Assembly (NCBI GenBank): GCA_973895155.1
Contig: OZ316893.1
Location: 28,024,001-28,088,000 of the forward strand
Origin: Marsupella aquatica
Lineage: Eukaryota; Marchantiophyta
Direction of reading: 5' to 3'
Length of the DNA stretch: 64,000 nucleotides
Made by a program: the position numbers and the translations under genes. Of this stretch, positions 55,210-64,000 are shown in pieces (position 1 is the stretch's first letter; every line of letters begins with the position of its first letter). The notes beneath the pieces were generated by a model that had not been told where the DNA came from, searched no databases, and worked only from the letters and a program-made list of their open reading frames with translations.

Positions 55210-56696
55210 ATCAAGTCGACTGTGGCTTCAATGTTGAGGATGCAGGGAGCAATGGTGATGCGGATGGTGAGGGGGAAGGTGATGCGGAAGGTGACGCGGA
55301 TGGGGATGTCAATGACCAAGATCCAGAGTGGATGACCGATACGTAGAACGACGTCGGAGATTTCGACAATAGAGGAGATGAAGAGAGTGACGGAGAGGAG
55401 ATGAAGGACGTTGAGAACGCTGATGAAGAGGATGAGGAGATGGAGGGTTCCAAGGACGCTGAGGACTCTGATGAAGAGGCCACACAGGAGCCTTGACATG
55501 AGGTGGACTGAGAGGAGGCGGCCCGGCAGGAGGAGGCCCGGCAGGAGGCGGCCCGGCAAGAGGAGCTTCAAAAGAAGGAGGTTAAGAAGAAAAAGGCAGC
55601 AGCTAGAAAAGCAACTACCGCGAAGAAGAAGGAGAAAGCCCAGGCGGAGAAAGCCCAGGCGGAGAAAGCGGATGCCGAGAAAGCCCAGGCTGAGAAAGCC
55701 CAGGCAAAGAAAGCGGAGGCTGAGAAAGCGGAGGCTGAGAAAGCGGAGGCTGAGAAAGCCCAGGCCGAGAAAGCCCAGGCGGAGAAAGCCCAGGCGGAGA
55801 AAGCGGAGGCCGAGAACGCGGACGCTGCGAGAGTCCTTTTAGTGACAGAGGAAAATAGGGCCAAGGCGGAGAGTGTGGCGGCTAAGAGGCTGCTGGCCGA
55901 GAGGATGGCGGACGAGACCGCAAGACCGGAGAGGGTGGAGGCGGAGAAGTTGGAGGCGGAAAAGGTCAATTCCGCAAGACTGGAGAGAGAAGAAGCCGCA
56001 AGACTGGAGGCAGCGAGGAAGGAGGCCGAGAGGGCCAAGGATCTTTCGCTTATTCCTGAGGCACAACGTCTACCAAAAATAAGGCTGAATTTGAAGAAGC
56101 CGTCTTCACCCTCAGTTGTAGTTAAGAAGAAAATATTAGACTATTTTCTTCGCCCGGAGTTTGAATTTAGCGATCCACCCTTAAGTACGGTCTCGTTGGA
56201 TGATTGGAATAAATATTCACCAGAGCAGCTCCGAGTCCAGGCAGTCCTTGCTTTGCAATATTGGAAGGGTCTTTTGATTACCGAGGAGAAGACTGCCACT
56301 GCATCCAGAATGGAGACAATCATCAATAATGTGCGCTTTTCTGAGAATCGAGTGCAAGACCTGGGAACATTTTTGGCACCAGACTCGGCTCAAGTCGTTA
56401 AGAGACTAACAGCTGACTTGACGCGACCGGGTTCGTGGTCTCGACCCTGATATATTGCAGAGGTGACTCGCGTAGAAATTGTGGCACCTGATATTTTGGA
56501 ATCGGATTCCCAGATTATGGAATATTTGAATCAAATGCCACAACCATTTGAAGGTCTTCCCACCTCATCGCTCCAACCTTCGCAAACTGGTCCGGTGGAG
56601 CGATCACTGCGGTCTTGAGGAGGGCTGAAGGATGTTGTTGCGATTGAGGCACCCAAGAGATCAGCTGCGAAAAGGCCGGATCCACCCAATCCAAAG
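55210..56696 (+). pseudogene. Acidic, EKAQA-repeat and linker region (exons 4-5)
   Basis: Joined to 55,081 across a 128-bp intron with two palindrome relatives (55,119 and 55,157); phase 1 is respected. An Asp/Gly/Glu-rich part (DADGEGEGDAEGDADGD) is followed by a long charged helix of EKAQA/EKAEA pentads (55,635-55,815) and then AARLEAARKEAERAK. A folded-looking segment comes next (LSTVSLDDWNKYSPEQLRVQ, ALQYWKGLLI). In-frame stops: TAG 55,344, TGA 55,494, TGA 55,509. After a gap with the palindrome (56,418), exon 56,461-56,696 continues, with TGA 56,616. The join between these two exons is not resolved. Confidence 0.5.
55635..55815 (+). repeat. 15-bp coding minisatellite (EKAQA pentads)
   Basis: About twelve units of gagaaagcccaggcg and variants encode an uninterrupted alpha-helical Lys/Glu/Ala repeat. 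The Arg-rich frames overlapping it are shadows. Confidence 0.85.
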
Positions 56697-56848
56697 GTCA
56701 TTCGCAAGCTATAAGCTTAAAGTTTCTATTATAGATGTCATTATTTTATTATTGATCTGTTATTGTTTTTGTTTTCTGAGGCTACAACCCTTAGGCTACA
56801 ACCTCAGTACGTTATTTGAAGGCGTACTGAAATCTCTGTTTTTTGCAG

Positions 56849-57637
56849 TTTTTTGAAAATTTGGCTAGTCGAATAGATCAATGCCTTGATCCTTCTAAGG
56901 ATATGGAAGAGCTATTGACCAAGTTCTTATAACACTCGATCAAGAGGAAACATATGATGTGTTTGAGACCGCGCGAGTTGCTCACCGATGATATAATTAA
57001 TGCTTATTTGAGTTTTCTCGAACTGATTCTTGATAGAGTTGGAAAGTCAGACCTTGTCAAATTCTTCCAAACACACCATTTTGAGCTTCTCTCCATGGAT
57101 CCTACCATTTTCGACGAGGAGAGGGCAGCTTGGACAAAGGAGTTTCCGCTAAAAATCAGTGAATACGACAAACTGGTCTTTCCAGTACACAATGCTGTGA
57201 AAGAACATTGGTCATTGGTAGTCTTGTATCCGAAGGAGAAACGGCTGGAGTACCTAGATTCTCTAGTTCATAATCGACAGAATCCTGGGGTGCTAGATAT
57301 TGTTGGGAAGTACTACGCCGACGAAATTGGCTGGAGAACTGGTTTCAACTTGGATCTCTTAGGTTGGGAACGGATATATCGGAATGATATTCCTCACCAG
57401 AGTGACGGCCACAGTTGTGGTGTGTTTATCTTGAGATACGCCAAGTGCTTGTGTCAAGGAAACGGAATTAATTTTGCCGCGGATCAAATTGAGAAATTCC
57501 GTAGGGAGATAGTCTTATCGTTATTTGACATGGACTTCCGCAAGCCGACGTCCGCAAGTAACCTAGTTACCGGGATCCGTGCTACTATGATTGACATTTT
57601 CGGCGGAATTCCAGCACTGAACGACCGTCTTGTACAG
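56849..57637 (+). pseudogene. Ulp1-type SUMO protease domain (exon 6)
   Basis: Joined in phase 0 to 56,696 across a 152-bp intron. The domain starts LLTDDIINAYLSFLE, a form of the Ulp1 W-L-N-D-x-I-I-N motif. The catalytic set is complete: H in EHWSLVVLYP, D in LEYLDSL, Q in PHQSDGHS and C in GHSCGVFIL. Ulp1-family enzymes process SUMO or remove it; such domains also occur in several plant and fungal DNA transposons. An in-frame TAA at 56,930-56,932 lies just before the domain, so Met 56,954 could start a shorter protein that keeps the whole domain. The exon ends at a GTAATA donor before an 86-bp intron that holds the palindrome (57,673). Confidence 0.8.
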
Positions 57638-57712
57638 GTAATACACTTCATTTCAGTGTCTCTCTTTGTAGTCACGCGACCGTTCGCGTTATAAACTTAT
57701 TTTCATTTCTTA

Positions 57713-58621
57713 ATGTTTTACAGAAGCCTATCCCGAAACCCCCTGATCGAGTATCGAAGGCACCAGTCCGGTGATCATCCGGAGGCGGGAAACAAACAGA
57801 CCGTTCTAGTACGTTCTCCAAACCCTGCGGCACAAAAATCACAGGTACAGATGGCGCCTAATCCATCGGCAAAGAAGTCACCGGTTCAGAAGAGACTTGT
57901 AATTTTCGATCTGAATCGGGTACTTATCTGGTCAGAGAAGATCAGCCCTGGGATGCCCATTCGGTCAAGGGGTGTGAGACAGATGCACAAGGTTATCTAT
58001 CCAAGGCCTGATTTAATGGAATTTCTTGAGAAGGTGGCAGATCTATACGACATTGCAATCTGGTCGTGCATGTTCAAACGGAATATTCTATCTTGTGTAA
58101 GGCTGATACTTCGACCCAAAGTTTTGAAACGTATTAAATTTATATGGGGACAAGAATCAACTCGACTTATTGGGAAGAATAATAATGACATCCCTTTATT
58201 TGTCAAATGTCTCTCGGATATTGCCGCAGATATTAAAGATTACAACATCGAGAATGTCATTCTTATCGATGACGCTGCATATAAGATGAGCCTTAATGAC
58301 TTCTATTCATCGCTGTATCCCGATGCATATTCTGGGCTCGATGATGACCTATTTTTTAGAAAGAAACTATATCCATATCTATGCAACATGTCAATTGACA
58401 AGTTGACATTCCGCGAGCTCCTTAGTGGATATGGGATTCCAACGTTCTCTCAAGAAAATCTTGAGAAAGATTATATTGATAAGACGAATCTTTGGAGGAG
58501 AAACGTGATCATTCGTAATCAGGGGAATAAAGACCATTTAGAAAAGTTTGACAAATTTATGAAATACTTATCTACCGAAAAAGACCGTGCTATAGAAGCC
58601 CGGGATAAGTCCAATAAGTAA
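57713..58621 (+). CDS. FCP1-like HAD-family protein 1
   Basis: Open through 302 codons; real coding probably starts after the acceptor at 57,723 or at Met 57,851 (MAPNPSAKK). The frame joined in phase from the Ulp1 exon stops at TGA 57,772, so fusion to it would need a frame change. Motifs: KRLVIFDLNRVLIW (HAD motif I in the D-L-N form usual in this plant family), YPRPDLMEFLEKV, DIAIWSCMFKRN (motif II) and ENVILIDDAAYKM (motif III/IV). FCP1/NIF relatives dephosphorylate RNA polymerase II CTD or other proteins; with N at the second acidic position the activity is uncertain. Best preserved of three tandem copies. Confidence 0.7.
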   Translation: MFYRSLSRNPLIEYRRHQSGDHPEAGNKQTVLVRSPNPAAQKSQVQMAPNPSAKKSPVQKRLVIFDLNRVLIWSEKISPGMPIRSRGVRQMHKVIYPRPDLMEFLEKVADLYDIAIWSCMFKRNILSCVRLILRPKVLKRIKFIWGQESTRLIGKNNNDIPLFVKCLSDIAADIKDYNIENVILIDDAAYKMSLNDFYSSLYPDAYSGLDDDLFFRKKLYPYLCNMSIDKLTFRELLSGYGIPTFSQENLEKDYIDKTNLWRRNVIIRNQGNKDHLEKFDKFMKYLSTEKDRAIEARDKSNK

Positions 58622-58769
58622 ACGTTTATTATTTATTATCAATTATTATTTATAAATTGATTGAAATTGAACTTTTGGGAGTGACGCGCCCGGTCGCGTG
58701 GTTGTTTGCAATTGCATAATATGAGAATCGAATTGTTCATTTATAGGTGTCTAAGTGGAGCAGGTCGCA

Positions 58770-59453
58770 TCAACTTCTAGTTTTAGGACTGGAAAACTTC
58801 CTGTGCTCTGTTTCAAAATATACTCCTTAGCTCAAGTTGACACCCGGAATTCGTATCGGATCTCTATGTGTCGTTTCGAGGCTGCATCTTCATGATCTTA
58901 TAAAATTCTGTTATGATCATTTTGATGTGATGGTCTGGTCTATTCTTGACGATAAACTGGTTTATCAGATACTTTCAGAAGTGTTGTCGAGCACCGACCT
59001 GTCGCAGCTGATATATGTGTTCACACGGGATCATTGCTGGAATCTTGGTTATGTGAAGAAAAATTATAAGACTATTGTCTTCAAATCTATCGAGAGACTA
59101 CGTGATATGTTTCAAGATTATCGACCAGAGAATATAATCCAGATTGATGCCTGTCCTTCCCATACATGCCAGACAGCTGTATGCGGATTATTGTTCGCTA
59201 AGTCGTTTCAAGGATTGTTGGATGATGTCTTTTTGAGGGATGACCTCATTCCATATTTACAAAAGCTATCAAATTCAGGGCTTGTCTTGCGTTCGCTAAC
59301 AAGTTCGATTATCCCATCTGGTCGATTAGAAATCTACATCGAGATTGGGATCTGAACGAGGATATATGGGAGCATCTGTACGTGCAGAGACATGCGGATC
59401 AAGTTCTTATCAAGCACTTCAACAGACATCACTTATCAATGGCCAGAGTGTAG
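58770..59453 (+). pseudogene. FCP1-like HAD-family protein 2
   Basis: Second copy: LLVLGLENFLCS (altered motif I), TAG 58,828-58,830, GIRIGSLCVVSRLHLHDLIK, HFDVMVWSILDD, NIIQIDACPSHT. Near 59,300 the frame changes; continuing in the next frame gives FDYPIWSIRNLHRDWDLNE and QRHADQVLIKHFNRHHL, which aligns with the end of copy 3 and stops at 59,451-59,453. One nonsense and one frameshift. A palindrome (58,682) lies in the gap before it. Confidence 0.7.
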
Positions 59454-59539
59454 AGGATGTTTTCTCTGTAATATGTGACGCGACCATTCGCATGACTACA
59501 TCCATACGGGCTCATGCATCTTCTTGTGTTTCTCTACAG

Positions 59540-60255
59540 GAGATTCATTGCAGCAGAGAAAATGGGCTCATAGTTTTAGACGTGGAGCATCTACTCTGTT
59601 ACACTGCACCGCATTCCCGACTGATGGCGGTCTCAACTGGAATTCGGATTGGGAATATATACATTTTTCCAAGGCCTCATCTTCACAAATTCTTGAGATT
59701 CTATTTTGAGAATTTCGATGTAGGGATCTGGTCCTCTCTTGGGAAGAACCTTTTAGATCAGATTTTAGCATCTATTTTTACTGCGATGGAAATGGCCTCA
59801 TTTATCAGTCTCATTGTTATTTATGCGATGGGGTGACATCAAATAAGCGGATATTTTTGAAGTGTTTTGAGAAGGTTGGAATTTATACAAAGGCGTATCT
59901 GCAGCAAAATATAATGCTTATCGAATTCGATGCATTTCATGCTTGTTTAGATCCTGTTGTTGGATCATTATTTCCGCCCAAATATTTTGGGTCGGTCGAC
60001 GACAGTTTCCTAATTAACTTGCTGATTCTGTATCTTAGCAAGCTAGCAAACTCTTGTGAGCCGCTTGTCATTGCCAATGGAAGAGATTATCCAGATTGGT
60101 CAGTTAAATCTATTTTTAGAGATTGTGATTATAATCATGCTCTATGGGAAAACCCTATGATTCAAAGGCATGGAGATAGATATCTAGTAGAGCAATTTAA
60201 TAGACGCCCAATTTTGGACGCTTCCAAAATAATAGTCGGCATGAGATCAGATTAA
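59540..60255 (+). pseudogene. FCP1-like HAD-family protein 3
   Basis: Starts after a ttctctacag acceptor at about 59,539, downstream of a palindrome (59,476). Motifs GLIVLDVEHLLCY, IFPRPHLHKFLRFYFENFD, VGIWSSLGKN, NIMLIEFDAFHAC. A frameshift near 59,790-59,830 joins to GVTSNKRIFLKCFEKVG and the C terminus ...YPDWSVKSIFRDCDYNH to the stop at 60,253. Closest to plant nuclear FCP1-like HAD proteins in the FL-x-FxFE-FDVGIWSS stretch. Confidence 0.7.
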
Positions 60256-60505
60256 TTTGTATGTCGTTCTAGAAACTATTTGTAAACTCCTTATATACTG
60301 GTTATCATATATAAAGGATCTCAAAGATTTATTTCTCTATTATTATTATTCGCGTGAGCATGTCTCTTGGTCCCGTCAAGTTGGATTGGTTAAAATGTGA
60401 CGTTGCAGTCATTTTCAGGGTTTCACGCGCAGCCACGCGTCATGTCGCCCCCTTTTTATTAAAATAATAATATTTAGTGATTTTCGGAATTTCCAAAGTT
60501 CGGTT
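60256..60505. other. Right subterminal region of the giant element
   Basis: No gene. Holds tattcgcgtgagcatg and cacgcgcagccacgcgtcatg palindrome relatives and an AT-rich block (aataataatatttag) mirrored at the left end. Confidence 0.6.
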
Positions 60506-60523
60506 TTCCTTAAATTGGGGTTT
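60506..60523 (-). repeat. Right terminal inverted repeat of the giant element
   Basis: Reads TTCCTTAAATTGGGGTTT, the exact reverse complement of 35,965-35,982. Confidence 0.92.
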
Positions 60524-63500
60524 AGAGGAGGAGAGGGGTAAGGACCGCTCGCAAGGAATGGTGGCTCATTTGCAAGCACGAACTGGGCAGACGACTACGG
60601 AAGGCTAACTACTATCAGCTGCTTAGGCAAGCACTCTGGGCGGGAGCAGATACCAACGATCGAGTCAAGGAGGGTATGAGCAACGTCAATCAAGCGGCAC
60701 ATTTTTGGGGATGCCTGTTCGAACGGGCAACTAAGTACATTAAGACTTACAAGAATGAAGAATCGGAGAGAGCAGCTCGAGAATGGCAGGAGCTCGCTCG
60801 ACTGTGGGAGCTGCAAAAGTCTGCCTTCTTAGGAGGAGAACTCATCAAGGCCGAGTTCTTGTGGACTCCTACTGCAAATCAGCTCAATGACCTTCTATTT
60901 TGCAAAGACAAAATCGTTGGCATTTGGGAAGCCATCAACCGCTGCAACAACGCGCACTGGGAGTTGAAGGGTAGCACGGAAGGGTGGACGAAGGCAACTG
61001 TGCTAGGAGAAACATCCACGGCAGCCGAGATGAAGAGGAAAGGAAACAACAACAAAAAGGCCACCCCGGCAAAAAGAACTAGGTCGGCGGCACCAAGGAA
61101 GCCAGCAGAGCAGCAGAACAGGAGGCAGGGACAAGCCGAAGAGGAGGAGGTTGATCCCATCAATGCCATTCCAACAAAGGATGACACCTAGAAAGGCTGG
61201 GCGGCGACCCTACCAGAGGAAGTGCAATTACATTTTGCACGGGAGGAGGATGCATGCTTTACAGCCATGCAGACCAACAAGTATCAGGGCTTCATGGCCG
61301 GATCCGGCTTGGAAGCCTTTGTAAGATTACCATGGCTGAAGCCGGAGGTGCCGGACTCAGACTTATTAGAATTCGTGGGATCATGGGAACCCGAGACCAA
61401 TTCCACGAGGGTGTATGGGAAGGATTTCTATCTCACTCCCCGGGTGATTGCCGAGGTGTTTGGCTTGCCGATGGGTAATAAGACCAAGGTTGATACCAGG
61501 AAGACCTTACCTGACAAGGAGTTCCGGTCGTTCCCAGGACCATCAACGAAGAATGGCTTCTTCCGGAACACCTGCACCAACCCGCACATCGGAGAGATGA
61601 TCGATTTCTTGCGGGTGACCATGTATTGTAACTTGCTGAGGGCAGAGATTGGCAAGGCTCAGGTCTACCTGGCAGAAAGGCCAGACCCAAGCCGGGATTA
61701 CAACGGGTACCTCCTCAACCAACTGAAGAAGATCTTGAAGGAGGAACAGCAGGTGATCGGCGTGGAAAGCGTGTCCCGGCTTGGCTATCACATGCCATTG
61801 TTGTGCCGGTATGCCAGAAGTCAAATCTTTGCCCCAGTACTTCCCCTATCGGCAAGGGCACTGGAGGAGGTTCCGGAGCAGAGGCCGGCAACAGAAGAGC
61901 CCAACTAGCCTGCCAGTCCTACGATCGAGCAGGTGTTTCGGCCCTGGAAAGAAGACTTGCCGATGCAACAATCAAGCATGCAGAATCTGCTGAAAATTGC
62001 TGGAGAAGGAGAGAACGGCACCTGCAATGGCACCGGCAACGGCAACGGCACCGGTACAGGACACTACCCTAGAGGCCGGCCTAAGCCAACTCAAGAGGGA
62101 AAACCCCTTTACCGGAGCCAAGGAGAGAAGGAGGCCGGAACACAAGCCGGGAGTTTGAATGTATGTGGGAGCCTCAAGCCCCGAATCGGAGGCAGAACAG
62201 CCTAAGGCTCCTTCCCGCGGAAAGTAGAGGGAGAGGACAGCCTGGAAACCAGAGGAGGAACCAGAGCCCGTGATCTGTGAGGCCGTTTTCATGACAGGAC
62301 CAAGGGAACAGAGGGGGGAGCCGGGAGTCCAAGCAATGGAGGAGGCGGTGGAGGACTACAGCAATGATAACTCCGGCTATGGGTCGGATCATCATGTTCC
62401 AGGAGTAAGGACCTGTGGCCGGTTTATCCCCACGCTTCCGAGAGTAGTTCGAGGGGACCCCACCCAACAGAGTAGCCCCGAGTCTCCCCCACCAAAGGTT
62501 GCTCCCCCGAGCTTTGATGGCATAAAGCAGACGGCACAAGATTTTCAGGAGCGACTTAGGGAGGAAGAGAAAGCAGCCCTGGCTAGGGAGAAAGATTTAC
62601 CAGGAGGAGATTGGCCGAAGGATATCAGGCGGCTTGCCGAAAATAGAAGCAACCCTCTTGCCACCGTAGAAGAAATCCGCAAGGCGGCTTGGGAACAGAG
62701 GCCGAGGTGGTTGATGCCGATGACTTCTACTTACTCCACCTATGCTAAAGATAGAGCCATGGAGTACGGGGTGATGTGTGGGGAACTTGCGCTCAGCATC
62801 TTTGGAGAGGAGTTGGAGCAGGGACCCTTTTTCCAGAGGGAGATGTTGGAGAAGCACCGATTAGAAGAAGCGGTGGCTTTGGAGAGAAGAAAGAAGGACG
62901 AGGTCATCCGACGGCTTAGGCAGATGGAAGCCAAGGTGGAAGACCTGCAGGCGGCCAAGAAAGCCCAAGATGAGCTACGGATTAAGCGGCATGAGCTAAA
63001 CATCATGCAAGGAAATTGGATGCCGCTCAGTCTGGCAATCAGATTATCAAAGATAAACTAACTCGGACCCAAGGAGAGTTGGCTGGCGCGGTCAAGGACA
63101 GGGAAAAGTGGAAGCAGGAGCTGAGGGACGCAGAGGAGGCCCACATAATTGCCAACAACCGGGCCATGGTGGAGACTCAGAGAAAGGAGAGGGCGTTGAA
63201 AGGAGAGCTCGAGGATATCCGCGGAGCCCTTGAGCAGAAGGAGGCCGCGTTAGGGAAATCCTATCAAGGGATTATTGCGTTGCAGCAGGAGCTTGCGTCC
63301 CTGACGGCCAGATTCAAGGCCGACCTGCGTGAGAAGGACGACCAGCTCGACCAGACTTATGCCAAGATGAATAAGATGGAGTCTGAGGTTGTAACGGAGC
63401 TCGACAAGGAGCTAAGAGCAACCTAGGAGGAGAGGGCTACCTTAAAATTGGAATTGGAGGAAGCCAGAAAGGAGCTGCAGGAGGGACGGAAGGACCTAGA

Positions 63501-64000
63501 GGAAGCCCAGGAGGAGTTGGAGGAAACCACCAGGCAGATGGAGAACTTACAGCGGCGGGCCGACAACTAAACAAAGCGGCTGAAGAAACATGCCACAATA
63601 TTTAAGTGCTTAGCTTCATCTGGTCCGATTCCAATTGTGGGAACTCCGTTACCAGGAGGGGTACTGGCCGAAGGACAAGCCGAGATACACGCCCCGGTGC
63701 CGAAGGTAGGTAGCAAGGGGAAGGGAGCAGCTACCGAAATAGGGAAGAAGAAGAAGTGGAAACCTTCTGGGTCTGGGAGTTATACGGCTTACCAAGCCGT
63801 TGTGACCCAGGAGGTCAACCCGGCACCAACCTCCGGCATGGTCACAACGGTAGATCCACCTGTTGAAGAAGGTGGGGATGGCAAGGCGGAGGTCGGGACA
63901 GCTATTGATGAAGCCGAGGTACCGGATCCTCCACTAGACAGGGAGGCCAAAGCCGTATCGAAGGCCGATGTTGAGGCCGAAGCCGGGGGTGGACCCACTC
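60524..64000 (+). mobile_element. Continuation of the gypsy LTR split by the giant element
   Basis: Resumes at the LTR position where 35,964 stopped and runs, closely similar to 10,140-13,510 of the 5' LTR, to the end of the window. The internal region of this copy, if present, lies outside. Confidence 0.92.
60524..64000 (+). pseudogene. LTR-encoded PMD-like / coiled-coil protein (split copy)
   Basis: Same protein as 10,030-13,629; its first ~37 codons are at 35,854-35,964, on the far side of the insertion. Readable parts: 60,676-61,906 (LPWLKPEVPDSDLLEF, FYLTPRVIAEVFGLP) with TAG 61,189 where the homologue has TGG, then TAG 61,906. A shifted frame covers 62,270-63,061 (coiled coil start), another 63,016-63,426 (LEDIRGALEQKEAALGKSYQ), with TAG near 63,424. 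It runs on to the window edge with the K-rich putative NLS near 63,750. Confidence 0.8.

Larger units (their letters stand above)
36225..60440. repeat. Dispersed palindrome family, core ACGCGACC-N-GTCGCGT
   Basis: Recurs in gaps, introns and satellites of the giant element: relatives near 36,225 and 36,477; then 43,873, 44,133; eight or so in 45,724-46,500; about eleven in 49,223-50,150; 50,753, 51,952, 53,302, 55,119, 55,157, 56,418, 57,673, 58,682, 59,476 and 60,423. Arms (a)cgcga / tcgcg(t) are conserved while the central 2-5 bases vary. I saw none in coding exons and none outside 35,965-60,523. Confidence 0.8.
35965..60523. mobile_element. 24.6-kb TIR-bounded DNA element with multi-gene cargo
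   Basis: Splits one gypsy LTR cleanly. The ends are perfect 18-bp inverted repeats AAACCCCAATTTAAGGAA (35,965-35,982; reversed 60,506-60,523). Subterminal similarity goes on (ctaaatattatta about 50 bp in from each end). The dinucleotide AG appears on both outer sides (35,963-35,964 and 60,524-60,525) and only once in uninterrupted copies, so a 2-bp target duplication is likely. Contents: DUF7869-like gene (minus), small Cys-rich gene, F-box-like x3, ParB-like/methyltransferase-like/Ulp1 gene, FCP1-like HAD x3, two satellite arrays, and a dispersed palindrome. I cannot assign a known superfamily. Confidence 0.8.

Noticed and set aside
55411-55842. Arg-rich protein (RRRKPRRRK repeats) and a Ser/Ala-rich minus-strand protein
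   Set aside because: Both are other-frame readings of the 15-bp EKAQA minisatellite; the Glu/Lys/Ala frame continues the upstream exons in phase.
57901-57945. DLNRV as a decayed DxDxT phosphatase motif
   Set aside because: The plant nuclear FCP1-like HAD family normally has D-L-N-G at this place, so the N is a family trait, not a mutation of this copy.
35965-60523. Endogenised giant (nucleocytoplasmic) virus
   Set aside because: There are spliced genes, exact short TIRs and a transposase-like gene, but no capsid, packaging ATPase, DNA polymerase or viral transcription genes. A transposon explains it better.

Overview
The window looks like TE-packed nuclear DNA of a land plant with a large genome; I cannot place the lineage. 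Evidence: spliced genes with GT-AG introns, Ty3/gypsy and Ty1/copia retrotransposons, Mutator- and hAT-type elements, TTTAGGG-like tracts, and plant-type families (F-box-like, Ulp1, the plant FCP1-like HAD family with a D-L-N motif, DUF7869-like). I see no rRNA, tRNA or CRISPR.

Layout. 1-2.4 kb (minus): a large protein related to those carried inside the LTRs further right. 2.4-6.9 kb: repeat-derived, no recognised gene. 6.9-9.9 kb: a pile of LTR fragments, the 3' end of a Mutator-like element with a SWIM finger, and a broken coiled-coil gene. 9.9-27.9 kb: a gypsy element with very long LTRs (5' LTR 4,636 bp). Each LTR carries its own reading frame, about 1,200 codons in the 5' LTR. Internal gag-protease and RT-RNaseH-integrase frames follow. 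The 3' LTR has lost 1.7 kb and holds a 353-bp MITE and a 3.8-kb solo LTR of a second family that also carries such a protein. 27.9-29.8 kb: truncated copia element (minus) with a hAT-type MITE. 30.5-31.8 kb: a spliced DNA-methyltransferase-like gene (minus), cut by an inverted LTR copy (31.8-35.7 kb). From 35.7 kb a further forward LTR copy begins.

That last LTR is interrupted at 35,965 and resumes at 60,524. The 24,559-bp insert has perfect 18-bp terminal inverted repeats and a likely 2-bp target duplication, so it reads as one giant DNA transposon. It carries a DUF7869-like, transposase-like gene (minus), a small Cys-rich gene, three tandem F-box-like genes, a multi-exon gene joining a ParB-like domain, a beta-class DNA methyltransferase-like domain, an EKAQA-type repeat and an Ulp1 protease, and three tandem FCP1-like HAD genes. 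A palindromic motif (core ACGCGACC-N-GTCGCGT) recurs in most gene gaps, several introns and two satellite arrays of this insert, and I noticed it nowhere else in the window. A younger 3.5-kb copia-type non-autonomous element with identical LTRs sits inside it.

Almost all coding sequence has decayed through single nonsense changes, mostly explicable as C-to-T (CGA to TGA, CAG to TAG), as expected of methylated, silenced DNA. How the genes cooperate is inference: the insert combines a candidate transposase, DNA recognition/methylation, and ubiquitin/SUMO/phosphatase-type cargo with a repeated palindrome that one of its own proteins might bind.
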